DNA of 64,000 nt from Amycolatopsis umgeniensis (lineage in GTDB: Bacteria > Actinomycetota > Actinomycetes > Mycobacteriales > Pseudonocardiaceae): positions 6,200,001 to 6,264,000 of the forward strand of contig NZ_JACHMX010000001.1 in the NCBI RefSeq assembly GCF_014205155.1. Direction: 5' to 3'. Of the stretch, positions 44,110 through 53,016 are shown piece by piece (the stretch's first letter is position 1; every line of letters begins with the position of its first letter). The notes under the pieces were generated by a model that saw only the letters and a list, made by a program, of their open reading frames with translations, searched no databases and was not told the DNA's origin. Position numbers and translations under genes: made by a program.

Positions 44110-45327
44110 ATGAGAAAGACCGTTCGGACAGTGCTGGCCGCGGCCGCGCTGACCGCCGGGCTGGTCGCCACGACCGCCCCCGCCATCGCGGCCACCACTC
44201 AAGGAACCCCTTATCTGCCAGGTGTTCTCCGCCCGTCGGTGTCCCAGGCGACGCAGGACGCGGCACTCGCCAAGTACTACGACTTCTGGAAGAAGAACTT
44301 CCTCACCACCAAGTGCGGGACGGGCACCTACGCGGTCAAGGCGCCGGACGCCGACCACGCCTTCGTCGCCGAGGGTCAGGGCTACGGGATGACCATCGCC
44401 GCCATGATGGGCGACAAGGACTCGCAGGCCCGGACCGTCTTCGACGGCATCCTGAAGTTCGTGAAGGCGCACCCCTCGTCGATCGACAAGGATCTCCACG
44501 CCGCCGAGCAGGACGCGAGCTGCAAGAGCGTCAACGGCACCGACTCGGCGACCGACGGCGACCTCGAGATCGCCTACGGCCTGCTCATCGCCGACAAGGT
44601 CTGGGGCAGCGGCGGTTCGGTGAACTACAAAGCCGAGGCGCTGCGGATCATCAAGGCGATCAAGCGCAGCGAGGTGCACCCCACCACCAAGTTCATGCGG
44701 CTGGCCGACTGGGCCGACGAGGGCAAGTACATCAACAGCTCGCGTTCCTCCGACTGGATGCCGGGCCACCTCCGCGCGTTCGAGAAGGCCACCGGCGACT
44801 CGTTCTGGGGTCAGGTCCGCACCCGGCAGGAGCAGGCCGTCACCCAGCTCCAGCAGCAGTACGCGCCGAAGACCGGGCTGATCCCGGACTTCGTCGTCAA
44901 CACCAACTCCACGCCGAAGCCCGCCCCGGCGGACTTCCTCGAGGGCAAGGACGACAAGTACAGCTACAACGCCTGCCGTGACCCGTGGCGCCTCGGCGTC
45001 GACGGCGTCACCGTTTCGGGCAGCCCGGCGCAGGGGCAGGTGCGCAAGATGAACACCTGGATCCAGCAGACGACCGGCGGCGACCCGGCCAAGATCACCA
45101 CCGGCTACACGCTGTCGGGCTCCAAGATCTCGGGTGAGTCGGGTCAGCACCCCTGCTTCACCGCGTCGTTCGCCATCGCGGCGATGAACGACCCGGGCAG
45201 CCAGGCCTGGCTGGACAAGCTGTGGACCCGCGTCACCACCTGGACGCCGAACGCCACGGACTACTACGGCACCGGCATCACCGTGCAGGTCCTGCTCATC
45301 CTCTCCGGTAACTACATCGCTGTCTGA
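44110..45327 (+). CDS. Secreted glycoside hydrolase family 8 enzyme
   Basis: 405 residues from ATG 44110 behind GGAGGAG. Sec signal peptide ending TTAPAIAA. GH8 signature: general acid Glu88 in VAEGQGYGM and the conserved SATDGDLEIAYGLLIADKV (Asp149 and Asp151). Later ASRSSDW-type and GESGQHPCFTASFAIAA segments are consistent with the (alpha/alpha)6 barrel. Substrates in the family include cellulose, chitosan, lichenan and xylan. The choice depends on the proton-acceptor loop, which I cannot assign. It is followed by a strong palindromic terminator. Confidence 0.9.
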   Translation: MRKTVRTVLAAAALTAGLVATTAPAIAATTQGTPYLPGVLRPSVSQATQDAALAKYYDFWKKNFLTTKCGTGTYAVKAPDADHAFVAEGQGYGMTIAAMMGDKDSQARTVFDGILKFVKAHPSSIDKDLHAAEQDASCKSVNGTDSATDGDLEIAYGLLIADKVWGSGGSVNYKAEALRIIKAIKRSEVHPTTKFMRLADWADEGKYINSSRSSDWMPGHLRAFEKATGDSFWGQVRTRQEQAVTQLQQQYAPKTGLIPDFVVNTNSTPKPAPADFLEGKDDKYSYNACRDPWRLGVDGVTVSGSPAQGQVRKMNTWIQQTTGGDPAKITTGYTLSGSKISGESGQHPCFTASFAIAAMNDPGSQAWLDKLWTRVTTWTPNATDYYGTGITVQVLLILSGNYIAV

Positions 45328-45333
45328 TCTCCC

Positions 45334-45380
45334 GTGAAGGCCCCCTTCCCTCGGCTCAGCCGGGGGAAGGGGGCCTTCAC
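45334..45380 (+). terminator. Palindromic terminator-like element, copy 1
   Basis: GTGAAGGCCCCCTTCCC at 45334-45350 pairs with its complement ending 45380 around a TCGGCTCAGCCG loop region (one mismatch near the loop). It begins 6 bp after the GH8 stop. A nearly identical element lies at 52878-52934. Confidence 0.8.
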
Positions 45381-45484
45381 GCTCGAAACGGACATCCACC
45401 GGACAGGATTTCAACTGCTTGTTGACCTCTTCAACACCCAGTTGTAGCGTCGGCGACCACCCAAGGCACCGTGGAGGTCCCCTC

Positions 45485-46453
45485 ATGCCGTCGACGCCGC
45501 TCACCCTGACCCGAACCTGGCGCTTGGCCGTGCTCACCGGTCTGGCCGCGCTCCTCACCGCGGCCTGCGGAGGCGGGCCCGACGGTGCGGGCGGCCAGGA
45601 ACCCGCGGCGTCGGGGGCGCCGGCCGCGACCCCGGACACGACCGCCCTGATCGAAGGCATCCAGAAGGACGCCGCCGTCGCCGGCACCCTGCCCGCGAAG
45701 TACGCGCAGGCCGGGATGCTGCACCTGGCCTCGAACCTGCAGTCCGCGCCCAACAACTTCTACGCCGCCGACGGCAAGAGCCCGATCGGCTACGAGGTCG
45801 ACCTCGCCAAGGCCATCGGCAAGAAGCTCGGCGTCACCGTGCACCACCAGGACATGGCGTTCGGTTCGCTGATCACGAGCCTCCAGTCCGGCCGCGTGGA
45901 CCTCACGATGGCCGCGATGAACGACACCAAGACCCGCCAGGCGCAGATCGATTTCGTCGACTACTTCTCCTCCGGCATCACGATCATGGTCCGCAAGGGC
46001 AATCCCGACCGGATCACCGGCGCGGACACGCTGTGCGGCAAGAACGTCGCCGTCGTGCAGGGGACGAGTCACCAGAAGTTCGCCGAGGAGCAGAACGGCA
46101 AGTGCACGCAGGCGGGCAAGCCCGCGCTGACCGTGACCGCGACGGACAGCGACACCCAGAACCAGAACCAGCTCCGCACCGGGCGGGTCGCCGCCATCCT
46201 CAACGACCTGCCCAGTGCGGTCTACATCTCGCGGACCGCGGGCGAGGGCAAGTTCTTCGAGGTCGTCCCCGGCGAGCCGATCAACGGCGGGCCGTACGGC
46301 ATCGGCGTCAACAAGGAGAACAAACCGCTGGCCGAGTCCGTCCAGAAGGCCCTGCAGTCCCTGATCGCCGACGGCGGCTACGGCAAGATCCTGCAGGCCT
46401 GGGGCGTCGAGCAGGGCGCTGTCAAGGAGGCGAAGCTCAATGGCGGAAGCTGA
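45485..46453 (+). CDS. Polar amino-acid ABC transporter substrate-binding lipoprotein
   Basis: 322 residues from ATG 45485 (GGAGG 7 nt upstream). The lipobox is LTAAC near residue 27. The binding-protein 3 fold is recognisable by NFYAADGKSPIGYEVDLAKAIG, the VDLTMAAMNDTKTRQAQIDF segment and GKNVAVVQGTSHQKF. Family-3 proteins bind amino acids such as Glu, Arg, Cys or Gln. The ligand cannot be fixed from sequence. It is the first gene of a four-gene operon, with the permease overlapping by 14 bp. Confidence 0.9.
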   Translation: MPSTPLTLTRTWRLAVLTGLAALLTAACGGGPDGAGGQEPAASGAPAATPDTTALIEGIQKDAAVAGTLPAKYAQAGMLHLASNLQSAPNNFYAADGKSPIGYEVDLAKAIGKKLGVTVHHQDMAFGSLITSLQSGRVDLTMAAMNDTKTRQAQIDFVDYFSSGITIMVRKGNPDRITGADTLCGKNVAVVQGTSHQKFAEEQNGKCTQAGKPALTVTATDSDTQNQNQLRTGRVAAILNDLPSAVYISRTAGEGKFFEVVPGEPINGGPYGIGVNKENKPLAESVQKALQSLIADGGYGKILQAWGVEQGAVKEAKLNGGS

Positions 46454-47354
46454 TCGGTCAACAGCCGAGCCGCTGCCGATCGTCCGGCTGAAACACTGGG
46501 GCCGCTGGGTCAGCGCCGTCGTCATCCTCGTGCTGCTGGTCCTGCTCGGGATCGCGCTCGGGAACGCCCAGATCCAATGGGATTCCGTACCGGAGTTCCT
46601 GTGGTACCGGGTGATGGCGGTCGGCCTGCTCAACACCGTGCTGCTCGCGGTGATCGCGCAGGGTTCGGCGATCGTCATCGGGATCGTGATCGCCCTGATG
46701 CGCCGGTCGGCGAATCCGGTGGCGCGCTGGTTCGCGGCGGGCTACATCTGGCTGTTCCGCGGGCTTCCGGTGCTGCTGCAGATCCTGATCTGGTACAACC
46801 TGGCGCTCGTCTTCGAGTTCATCTCCATCCCGCTGCCGTTCGGCGGCTACCTGCTGCACGAGCAGACCAACGTGCTGATCACCGCGTTCACCGCCGCGCT
46901 GCTCGGCTTGGCGCTCAACGAAAGCGCCTACATGGCGGAGATCGTCCGTGCCGGGCTGAACAGTGTCGACAGCGGGCAGACCGAGGCGGCGAAGTCGATC
47001 GGGATGTCGCCGGGCGCGACACTGCGCCGCGTGGTGCTGCCGCAGGCGATGCGGGTGATCATCCCGCCGACCGGCAACGACTTCATCAACATGCTCAAGG
47101 GGACGTCGATGGCGTCGGTGATCGGCGTGACCGAACTGATCCACGCGGCCAACAACATCTCGTCCAACAACCTGCTGGTGATGGAGACGCTGCTGGCGGC
47201 CGCGGTCTGGTACATGGTCGTGGTGACCGTCGCCGGGATCGGACAGCACTATCTGGAGCGCGCCTTCGACTCCGAAGACCGGGCGCGAAGTCCGTTCTCC
47301 CGGGCCGCCAAGGCCTTGCGCACCGCGCCGCTGGTGAGGAGTGAACGTGGCTGA
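46440..47354 (+). CDS. Amino-acid ABC transporter permease
   Basis: 304 residues from ATG 46440. About five to six hydrophobic helices follow an N-terminal one ([15 protein letters not shown]). The HisM/GlnP-type EAA loop is visible as [23 protein letters not shown], and [12 protein letters not shown] marks the polar amino-acid permease family. A single permease gene implies a homodimeric channel. It overlaps both neighbours. Confidence 0.92.
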   Translation: MAEADRSTAEPLPIVRLKHWGRWVSAVVILVLLVLLGIALGNAQIQWDSVPEFLWYRVMAVGLLNTVLLAVIAQGSAIVIGIVIALMRRSANPVARWFAAGYIWLFRGLPVLLQILIWYNLALVFEFISIPLPFGGYLLHEQTNVLITAFTAALLGLALNESAYMAEIVRAGLNSVDSGQTEAAKSIGMSPGATLRRVVLPQAMRVIIPPTGNDFINMLKGTSMASVIGVTELIHAANNISSNNLLVMETLLAAAVWYMVVVTVAGIGQHYLERAFDSEDRARSPFSRAAKALRTAPLVRSERG

Positions 47355-48114
47355 GCCGCTGCTGAAGGCCGTCGGCGTCCGCAAGAGCTACGGCCACACG
47401 GAGGTGCTGGGCGGCATCGACCTCGAAGTCCACAAAGGACAGGTGGTCTGCCTGCTCGGCCCGTCGGGCGCCGGGAAGAGCACCTTCCTGCGCTGTGTCA
47501 ACCATCTGGAGGCGATCGACGCCGGACAGGTCTGGGTCGACGGCGAGCCGATCGGGTTCCGCCTGAAGAACGGGAAGCTGTACGAACTGAAGGAACGCGA
47601 GGTCGCCCGGCAGCGGCGCGACATCGGCATGGTGTTCCAGCGGTTCAACCTGTTCGGCCACCGGACGGCGGTGCAGAACGTCGTCGAGGGGCCGGTGCGG
47701 GTGCTCGGGCTGAATCCCGAGGAGGCCCGCGTCCAAGCGCTCGATCTGCTCGACAGGGTCGGTCTCGCGCATCGGGCCGACGCCTATCCGGCGCAGCTTT
47801 CGGGCGGACAGCAGCAACGGGTCGCGATCGCCCGGTCGCTCGCGATGAAACCGAAGCTGATGCTGTTCGACGAGCCGACGTCGGCGCTCGACCCGGAACT
47901 CGTGGGCGAGGTGCTGGCGGTGATGGGTACGTTGGCCGCGGAGGGGATGACGATGGTCGTGGTGACGCACGAGATGGGGTTCGCGGCCGAGGCCGCCGAC
48001 GAGGTGGTGTTCATGGCCGACGGCGTGGTCGTCGAGACCGGTCCGCCGGGGGAGATCCTGAGCTCGCCGAAACACGAGCGGACCAAGCAGTTCCTGGCAC
48101 GGGTCCTCGCATGA
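47347..48114 (+). CDS. Amino-acid ABC transporter ATP-binding protein
   Basis: 255 residues from GTG 47347 (AGGA 6 nt upstream; GTG 47341 is possible). Walker [11 protein letters not shown]-loop VFQRFNLF, signature LSGGQQQR, Walker [14 protein letters not shown] and H-loop VVVTHE are all intact. It matches the GlnQ/HisP class. The start lies inside the permease end, and the stop overlaps the aminotransferase-YheO gene by ATGA. Confidence 0.93.
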   Translation: MAEPLLKAVGVRKSYGHTEVLGGIDLEVHKGQVVCLLGPSGAGKSTFLRCVNHLEAIDAGQVWVDGEPIGFRLKNGKLYELKEREVARQRRDIGMVFQRFNLFGHRTAVQNVVEGPVRVLGLNPEEARVQALDLLDRVGLAHRADAYPAQLSGGQQQRVAIARSLAMKPKLMLFDEPTSALDPELVGEVLAVMGTLAAEGMTMVVVTHEMGFAAEAADEVVFMADGVVVETGPPGEILSSPKHERTKQFLARVLA

Positions 48115-49838
48115 CGCGGATCTCGCCGCGGTACCTGCTGCAGTTCGACGAACCGGCCGGGTACCTCGACTTCGCCCGGTTCGGCCCGCCGTCGCACGCC
48201 GTGCTCGACACGACGGCGAGCCTGCTCGACGCCTCGACCAAGGCCGGTCCGTCCACTGTGGACGACCTGATGCGCCAGGAGACCCGGGCCAAGGCCGCCG
48301 CGGCACGGCTTTCCGGCAGCGACACCGACCACACGGTGCTGTTGCCGCACACCAGTCTCGGGTTGTTCCAGGCCGCGTTCAACGCGCCGCGGGGCGAGGC
48401 GCTGGTCTCGGCGTCGGAGTTCCCGGCCAACACGTACCCGTGGGCGCGGGCCGAACAAGCGGGCAGGCTGACCGTGCGGCGGCTGCCGCTGGGGAACGTC
48501 ACGGCGGACGCGGTCAAGGCGGCGCTGACCCCGGAGACGTCGCTGGTCAGCGTGAGCGCCGTCGACTTCCGCACCGGGTATCGCGCCGATCTGGCGGCGA
48601 TCCGGGAAGTGACCGGGGACAGGCTGCTCGTCGTCGACGGGATCCAGGGCTTCGGGGTGGTCGAGGCACCGTGGGAGGTCGCGGACGTGCTCGTCGTCGG
48701 CGGCCAGAAGTGGCTGCGGGCGGGCTGGGGTACCGGTTTCGCCGTCCTGTCCGACCGTGCGCTCGAGCGGATGGAGCCGATCCTGTCCGGCTGGACAGGA
48801 GCCCGTGACCCGGGCCTGTTCGACGACGAGATCCATCCGGCCGACGACACCGCCGCCGCGTGGTCGATCTCGAACCTGAGCCCGATCACCTCGGGTGCGT
48901 TCGCGGCCGCTCTGGAACTGGTCGAAGAGGCGGGTGTCGAGGCCATCGCGGGCCGCATCGCCGAACGCGTCGACGAACTCGAAGAAGCCGTGAAATCCGT
49001 GGGGGGAGAGGTGGTTTCGGCCGTCGAGCGGCGCGCCGGGATCCTCGCCTTCACCCTGCCGGGGCACGCCGCCGAGCAGGTGGGTTCCGCGCTGGCGAAC
49101 GCCGGGATCGCCGCGACCGTACGGCCGGAGCACGTCCGGCTGTCCCCGCACGCGTCGACTCCGGCGAGCACGGCGGAGCTGGTGCGCTCGGCGTTGGAGC
49201 GGCTGATGAAGCCGGTCAAGGTCTTCGAGGCGCCCGCTGTCGCGTCGGCGGGCTCGGGGGACTTGCTCACGGCGCTCGTCCCGGCGGTGCACGCGCTCGC
49301 GACGATGCTGGGACCGGGCAACGAAGTCCTGCTGCACGATCTGAGCAGGCTGCCGGACTCGATCGTCGCCATCGCGGGTGATCTCACCGGCCGGACGGTC
49401 GGCGGCCCGATGACGGATCTGCTGCTGGGACTGGTCCGCCGCGGCACCACGCAGGATCTGACGAACTACGAGACCCACGGCCCCGACGGCCGCGCGATCC
49501 GTTCCTCGACGCTGTTCCTGCGCGACGCCGACGGGATCGCGATCGGCTGCCTGTGCGTCAACCGGCTGTCCGACGGGGCGCCGAAGTCCGGCGGGCACGA
49601 GCCCGAAACCTTCCCGCCGGACGTCGACAGCCTGCAGCGGTTCCTCGTCGGACGCGCGGTCACGAAGGCCGGGATCCCGGTGGACCTGATGAAGAAGCGG
49701 CACAAGGCGGCCGTGGTCCGGGAACTGGACGAGGCGGGGTTCTTCCTCATCAAGGACTCGGTCGACCACCTCGCCGGGGAACTCGACGTCACGCGGTACA
49801 CCATCTACAACTACCTGAACGAGATCCGGGCCACGTGA
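48111..49838 (+). CDS. Fusion of class V aminotransferase with YheO/DauR-like regulator
   Basis: 575 residues from ATG 48111. Residues 1-370 are a fold-type I PLP enzyme of the class V/isopenicillin-epimerase type: Asp in VVDGIQGFG (about 175) and the PLP lysine in [16 protein letters not shown] (about 200). Residues about 385-575 are a YheO-type PAS domain ([39 protein letters not shown]) followed by its DNA-binding helix pair ([27 protein letters not shown]). The PAS/HTH module is that of DauR, a D-arginine catabolism regulator. The fusion probably senses an amino acid imported by this operon through PLP chemistry and controls transcription. Confidence 0.82.
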   Translation: MTRISPRYLLQFDEPAGYLDFARFGPPSHAVLDTTASLLDASTKAGPSTVDDLMRQETRAKAAAARLSGSDTDHTVLLPHTSLGLFQAAFNAPRGEALVSASEFPANTYPWARAEQAGRLTVRRLPLGNVTADAVKAALTPETSLVSVSAVDFRTGYRADLAAIREVTGDRLLVVDGIQGFGVVEAPWEVADVLVVGGQKWLRAGWGTGFAVLSDRALERMEPILSGWTGARDPGLFDDEIHPADDTAAAWSISNLSPITSGAFAAALELVEEAGVEAIAGRIAERVDELEEAVKSVGGEVVSAVERRAGILAFTLPGHAAEQVGSALANAGIAATVRPEHVRLSPHASTPASTAELVRSALERLMKPVKVFEAPAVASAGSGDLLTALVPAVHALATMLGPGNEVLLHDLSRLPDSIVAIAGDLTGRTVGGPMTDLLLGLVRRGTTQDLTNYETHGPDGRAIRSSTLFLRDADGIAIGCLCVNRLSDGAPKSGGHEPETFPPDVDSLQRFLVGRAVTKAGIPVDLMKKRHKAAVVRELDEAGFFLIKDSVDHLAGELDVTRYTIYNYLNEIRAT

Positions 49839-49851
49839 CTCGCGCGAACAA

Positions 49852-51021
49852 CTAGCGGAGGAAGGACTCCACGGCGTCGGCCGCGCGGTCGATCCCGCCG
49901 TTCCCGCGTGTCTCGGCCCGCACCTCGGCGAGGCGCGCGGCCACCGAGGGCGACCCGGAGACCCGCTCGACGGCGGCCCGCAGCGTCGAAGCCGTCACGT
50001 CCGAGGCCGCGAGTTCCTCACCGACACCCAGTTCCGCCAGTTTCGCCGCGTTGCCGAAACCGTCGGTGGCCAACGGGATCGCGACGGTCGGCACGCCGTA
50101 CCAGAGCGATTCCGTGCTGCCGCCCATGCCGGCGTGCGTGATGAACGCCGACGCGGCTTCGAGCACCGCGAGCTGCGGGACGAACGGATGTACCTCGATG
50201 TGCTCGGGGAGCGGTCCGAGGCCGGCGGGATCGGTCTGGCCGATCGAGATGACCACATGCCAGTCCGAGTCGCGGAACCCGTCCACGCACGCGCGGAACA
50301 GGTCGACCTGGTCGGTGAACGCGGTGCCGAGCGACATCAGCAGGACCTTCTTGCCGCTCGAAGGCGGCGTCCAGCTCCGATCGGCCAGCCGTTCCGGGTC
50401 CAGCGCCGGGCCGACGAACCGGACCGACGACGGCACCCGCTCGACGTTGGACTGCATCGCCCTCGGCAGCAGCGCGAGCACCTGCTCCGGGTGGGAGATC
50501 CAGTCCCAGGCGTCGGCCTCGATACCGTTCTCGTTCAGCCACCGGGTGAAAGTGGCGAAATAGTCCTTTCCGGACGGTGAGGTCCGGATCGAGGTGAGGA
50601 TCTCGGCCATGTCCTCTTCGTAGCCGTCCCAGGCGACATACGTCGGGGACAACTGCACGGCCGGAACGTCGTAGCGCCTGGCCAGAAGGGGTGCCGGGAG
50701 ACCGCCGATGTCGTACAGCAGCAGGTCCGGACGGTTCTCGTCGTAGAAATCGGTCAGCACCGGCATCGCCTGGATGCCCTCGTCGAGGAAGACCCGCATC
50801 TGCGACGCGGGATCCTCCGGCCACGCCGACTGGTCGCCGATCGGGAGGATCGAGGGATGCGAGACCACCTCGGCGCCGGTCGGCTCGATCAGCCCGGTGA
50901 GCGGTTCGCCCACGACATAGCTGACTCGATGTCCGCGTGCGACCAGCTCACGGATGACGGCCAGCGACGGGTAGATGTGGCTCGGCGCGGTGCAGCCGAT
51001 CATCGCGATGTGTTTCTGCAT
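49852..51021 (-). CDS. Macrolide-type (MGT) glycosyltransferase
   Basis: 389 residues from ATG 51021. GT-B fold of family GT1: N-terminal IAMIGCTAPSHIYPSLAVIREL with the catalytic His in GHRVSYV or SHIYPS region, and C-terminal donor site FVPQLAVLEAASAFITHAGMGGSTESLWYGVPTV in two blocks. The motif HAGMGS-like with VPxxxIPLATDGFGNA is typical of the MGT family (OleI, OleD, Mgt), which glucosylate and inactivate macrolides. The presence of a leader peptide and terminator upstream supports antibiotic-inducible expression. Confidence 0.85.
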   Translation of the reverse strand: MQKHIAMIGCTAPSHIYPSLAVIRELVARGHRVSYVVGEPLTGLIEPTGAEVVSHPSILPIGDQSAWPEDPASQMRVFLDEGIQAMPVLTDFYDENRPDLLLYDIGGLPAPLLARRYDVPAVQLSPTYVAWDGYEEDMAEILTSIRTSPSGKDYFATFTRWLNENGIEADAWDWISHPEQVLALLPRAMQSNVERVPSSVRFVGPALDPERLADRSWTPPSSGKKVLLMSLGTAFTDQVDLFRACVDGFRDSDWHVVISIGQTDPAGLGPLPEHIEVHPFVPQLAVLEAASAFITHAGMGGSTESLWYGVPTVAIPLATDGFGNAAKLAELGVGEELAASDVTASTLRAAVERVSGSPSVAARLAEVRAETRGNGGIDRAADAVESFLR

Positions 51022-51060
51022 GAGGTCCTGTCTGAGGTCGTGACGTCGGACGGCGCGCAG

Positions 51061-51089
51061 AAAAGGGGGCCTCCCGATCGCGGGGGCCC
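51061..51089 (-). terminator. Terminator/attenuator hairpin in the glycosyltransferase leader
   Basis: On the minus strand GGGCC and CCCG pair with CGGG and GGCCC across a four-base loop with one bulge (51067-51089), followed by CC and TTTT at 51064-51061. It lies between the leader peptide stop (51105) and the glycosyltransferase start (51021), the position of an attenuator. Confidence 0.65.
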
Positions 51090-51104
51090 TGCGGTCGCGC
51101 CGTC

Positions 51105-51137
51105 TCAGGCGGTGCGCATACGAACGTGGCAGATCAT
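51105..51137 (-). CDS. Putative macrolide-responsive leader peptide (MICHVRMRTA)
   Basis: A ten-codon frame from ATG 51137 to TGA 51105 encodes MICHVRMRTA. It contains an Arg-Met-Arg triplet, a +X+ motif at which macrolide-bound ribosomes are known to stall. It lies 84 bp upstream of the macrolide-type glycosyltransferase, with a terminator hairpin between. The promoter 8 bp upstream of its ATG implies a nearly leaderless transcript. It is short, so chance cannot be fully excluded, but position and motif fit translation-attenuation control. Confidence 0.6.
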   Translation of the reverse strand: MICHVRMRTA

Positions 51138-51144
51138 GATCGAC

Positions 51145-51173
51145 AGCGTAGCGCGCGCCACTCGGCGTCCCAA
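51145..51173 (-). promoter_or_regulatory. Likely sigma-70 promoter of the glycosyltransferase leader
   Basis: On the minus strand a TTGGGA element (51173-51168) and TACGCT (51150-51145) are spaced by 17 bp. The expected start of transcription is at or next to the leader-peptide ATG at 51137. An AACCGGTTAATCGGTT palindrome-like stretch just upstream could bind an activator. Confidence 0.5.
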
Positions 51174-51306
51174 CCGATTAACCGGTTGCCCGGTTTGCCG
51201 CGATCAGGACCCGCCGTTGGTAGGGACCTTCGCCGGAGGACTTCCGCGGGTCAGCGGCGTGGATAGGGTTTCGGGGCTTTCACCTTTGGAGGGAAAGGGA
51301 GAAACC

Positions 51307-52863
51307 TTGAGACGTGTTCTCATCACCGCGCTGGCCGTCGCCACGCTCGCCTCGGTCGCGGTGACCGCGCCCGCCGGCGCGGCCGAAGCGGCGCAACCCG
51401 CCGAGACCATCACCTGGGGAGCGTGCACCGACCCGACGTTGATCAACGCCGGCGCCGAGTGCGGCTTCCTGTCCGTTCCGCTCGACTACTCGAGGCCGCG
51501 CGGAGAGAAGATCCAGCTCGCGCTCAGCCGCGTCAAGCACAAGACGCCCGACGCGCAGTACCAGGGCGTCATGCTCACCAACCCCGGCGGCCCCGGCGGT
51601 TCCGGGCTGCTGCTCGCGACCCGCGGCCCGCGCGTGCCGAACCACGCCGGCGACGCCTACGACTGGGTCGGTTTCGACCCGCGCGGCGTCGGCTCCAGCA
51701 AGCCCGCGCTTTCGTGCATCCCGAACTACATGGACTACAACCGGCCGAACTACGTGCCCACGACGCGGCAACTGGAGACGACCTGGTTGCAGCGCTCGAA
51801 GTCCTACGCCGACGCGTGCGCCGAGAAGAACAGCCGCGCGCTGCTGGAGAACATCAAGACGACCGACACGGTCAAGGACATGGAGAGCATCCGCAAGGCG
51901 CTCGGCGCGGAGCAGCTGAACTTCTACGGGTACTCCTACGGCACCTATCTCGGCCAGGTCTACGGGACGCTGTTCCCGCAGCACGTCCGCCGGATGGTCC
52001 TCGATTCCACTGTGGACCCCCGCAACGTCTGGTACCAGGCCAACCTCAACCAGGATCTCGCCTACGACGTCAACCTCAACATCTGGTTCGGCTGGGTCGC
52101 CTCCCACGACGACGTCTACCACCTCGGCAAGACCCAGGCCGCGGTGAAGCAGGTCTTCGACGAGCAGTTGAAGAAGCTGGCCGCGGTCCCGGCGGGCGGC
52201 TACGTCGGACCGGACGAGTTCCTCGACGTCTTCAACCAGGCTTCCTACTACCAGCTGCGCTGGACGCTGCTCGGTGACGCGCTCGCGAAGTTCGTCAACA
52301 AGGGTGACTGGCAGACGATGAAGGGGCTGTTCGAGACCTTCGGCGGCCGCGGCGACGACAACAGCTACGCCGTCTATCTCGCCGTCCAGTGCACGGACGT
52401 GAAGTGGCCGCAGAGCTGGCAGCAGTGGAAGCACGACAACTGGCGGACCTACCGGAAGGCGCCGTACTTCACCTGGCAGAACGCTTGGTACAACGGGCCT
52501 TGCCTGTACTGGCCCGCGAAACCCGGCAAGCCGGTCAAGGTCGACGGCAAGAAGGTGCCGAGTGTGCTGATGATCGGCGAGACGCTCGACGCGGCGACAC
52601 CGTACGAAGGCAGCCTCGAAGTGCGTAGCCGGTTCCCCGGCGCTCGCTTGATCGGTGAGCCGGGCGGCACGAGCCACGCCATCACGCCGCGCGGCAACGC
52701 GTGCGTCGACAACCGGATCGCCGACTACCTGGCGACCGGCGCGCTGCCCGACCGCAAACCGGGGCGGACGGCCGACGTCGAATGCGCGCCGCTGCCGCTC
52801 CCGGTGCCACCGCCCGTACCTGCGGCCACCTCCGGCGCCGCACTCTCCCGGGTGCCCGCCTAA
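51307..52863 (+). CDS. Secreted alpha/beta hydrolase, tripeptidyl aminopeptidase type
   Basis: 518 residues from TTG 51307 (GGGAG 6 nt upstream). Sec signal peptide VLITALAVATLASVAVTAPAG. The hydrolase fold contains the oxyanion region LTNPGGPGGSGLL, WVGFDPRGVGSS, nucleophile Ser about 210 in GYSYGTYLG, Asp in GETLDAATP (about 428) and His in GGTSHAI (about 456). The C-terminal TAP-like domain identifies it with actinomycete tripeptidyl aminopeptidases (Tap/SlpD/SlpE), which cleave N-terminal tripeptides. A Pro-rich tail ends the protein. It is followed by a 57-nt palindromic terminator. Confidence 0.9.
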   Translation: MRRVLITALAVATLASVAVTAPAGAAEAAQPAETITWGACTDPTLINAGAECGFLSVPLDYSRPRGEKIQLALSRVKHKTPDAQYQGVMLTNPGGPGGSGLLLATRGPRVPNHAGDAYDWVGFDPRGVGSSKPALSCIPNYMDYNRPNYVPTTRQLETTWLQRSKSYADACAEKNSRALLENIKTTDTVKDMESIRKALGAEQLNFYGYSYGTYLGQVYGTLFPQHVRRMVLDSTVDPRNVWYQANLNQDLAYDVNLNIWFGWVASHDDVYHLGKTQAAVKQVFDEQLKKLAAVPAGGYVGPDEFLDVFNQASYYQLRWTLLGDALAKFVNKGDWQTMKGLFETFGGRGDDNSYAVYLAVQCTDVKWPQSWQQWKHDNWRTYRKAPYFTWQNAWYNGPCLYWPAKPGKPVKVDGKKVPSVLMIGETLDAATPYEGSLEVRSRFPGARLIGEPGGTSHAITPRGNACVDNRIADYLATGALPDRKPGRTADVECAPLPLPVPPPVPAATSGAALSRVPA

Positions 52864-52877
52864 CCCACCTGACGGAA

Positions 52878-52934
52878 TGCGCGTGAAGGCCCCCTTCCCT
52901 CGGCTCAGCCGAGGGAAGGGGGCCTTCACGCGCA
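52878..52934 (+). terminator. Palindromic terminator-like element, copy 2
   Basis: Perfect 27-bp arms (52878-52904 and 52908-52934) surround the loop TCA. The inner 45 bp are nearly identical to the element after the GH8 gene at 45334-45380. It starts 15 bp after the hydrolase stop and lies upstream of the ABC exporter promoter. Confidence 0.85.
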
Positions 52935-52956
52935 TCCGGGGTTTTCAGGGCAGGGG

Positions 52957-52998
52957 ACTTTGTGTTACAAAGTGCCTGTCGACTTTGTAGTTCAGAGT
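52957..52998 (+). promoter_or_regulatory. Tandem operator-like repeats upstream of the ABC exporter operon
   Basis: ACTTTG-TGTTA-CAAAGT (52957-52973) is a perfect 6+6 inverted repeat. ACTTTG-TAGTT-CAGAGT (52982-52998) is a near copy, one change, 25 bp further on. They lie directly upstream of the ATG at 53017 and are likely bound by the small winged-helix regulator encoded last in the operon. Confidence 0.6.
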
Positions 52999-53016
52999 GC
53001 TCGAAGGGGGAAAGTC

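Noticed and set aside
44062..45756. 564-residue minus-strand frame across the GH8 gene and terminator
   Set aside because: It crosses a strong palindromic terminator and the GH8 signature is on the plus strand.
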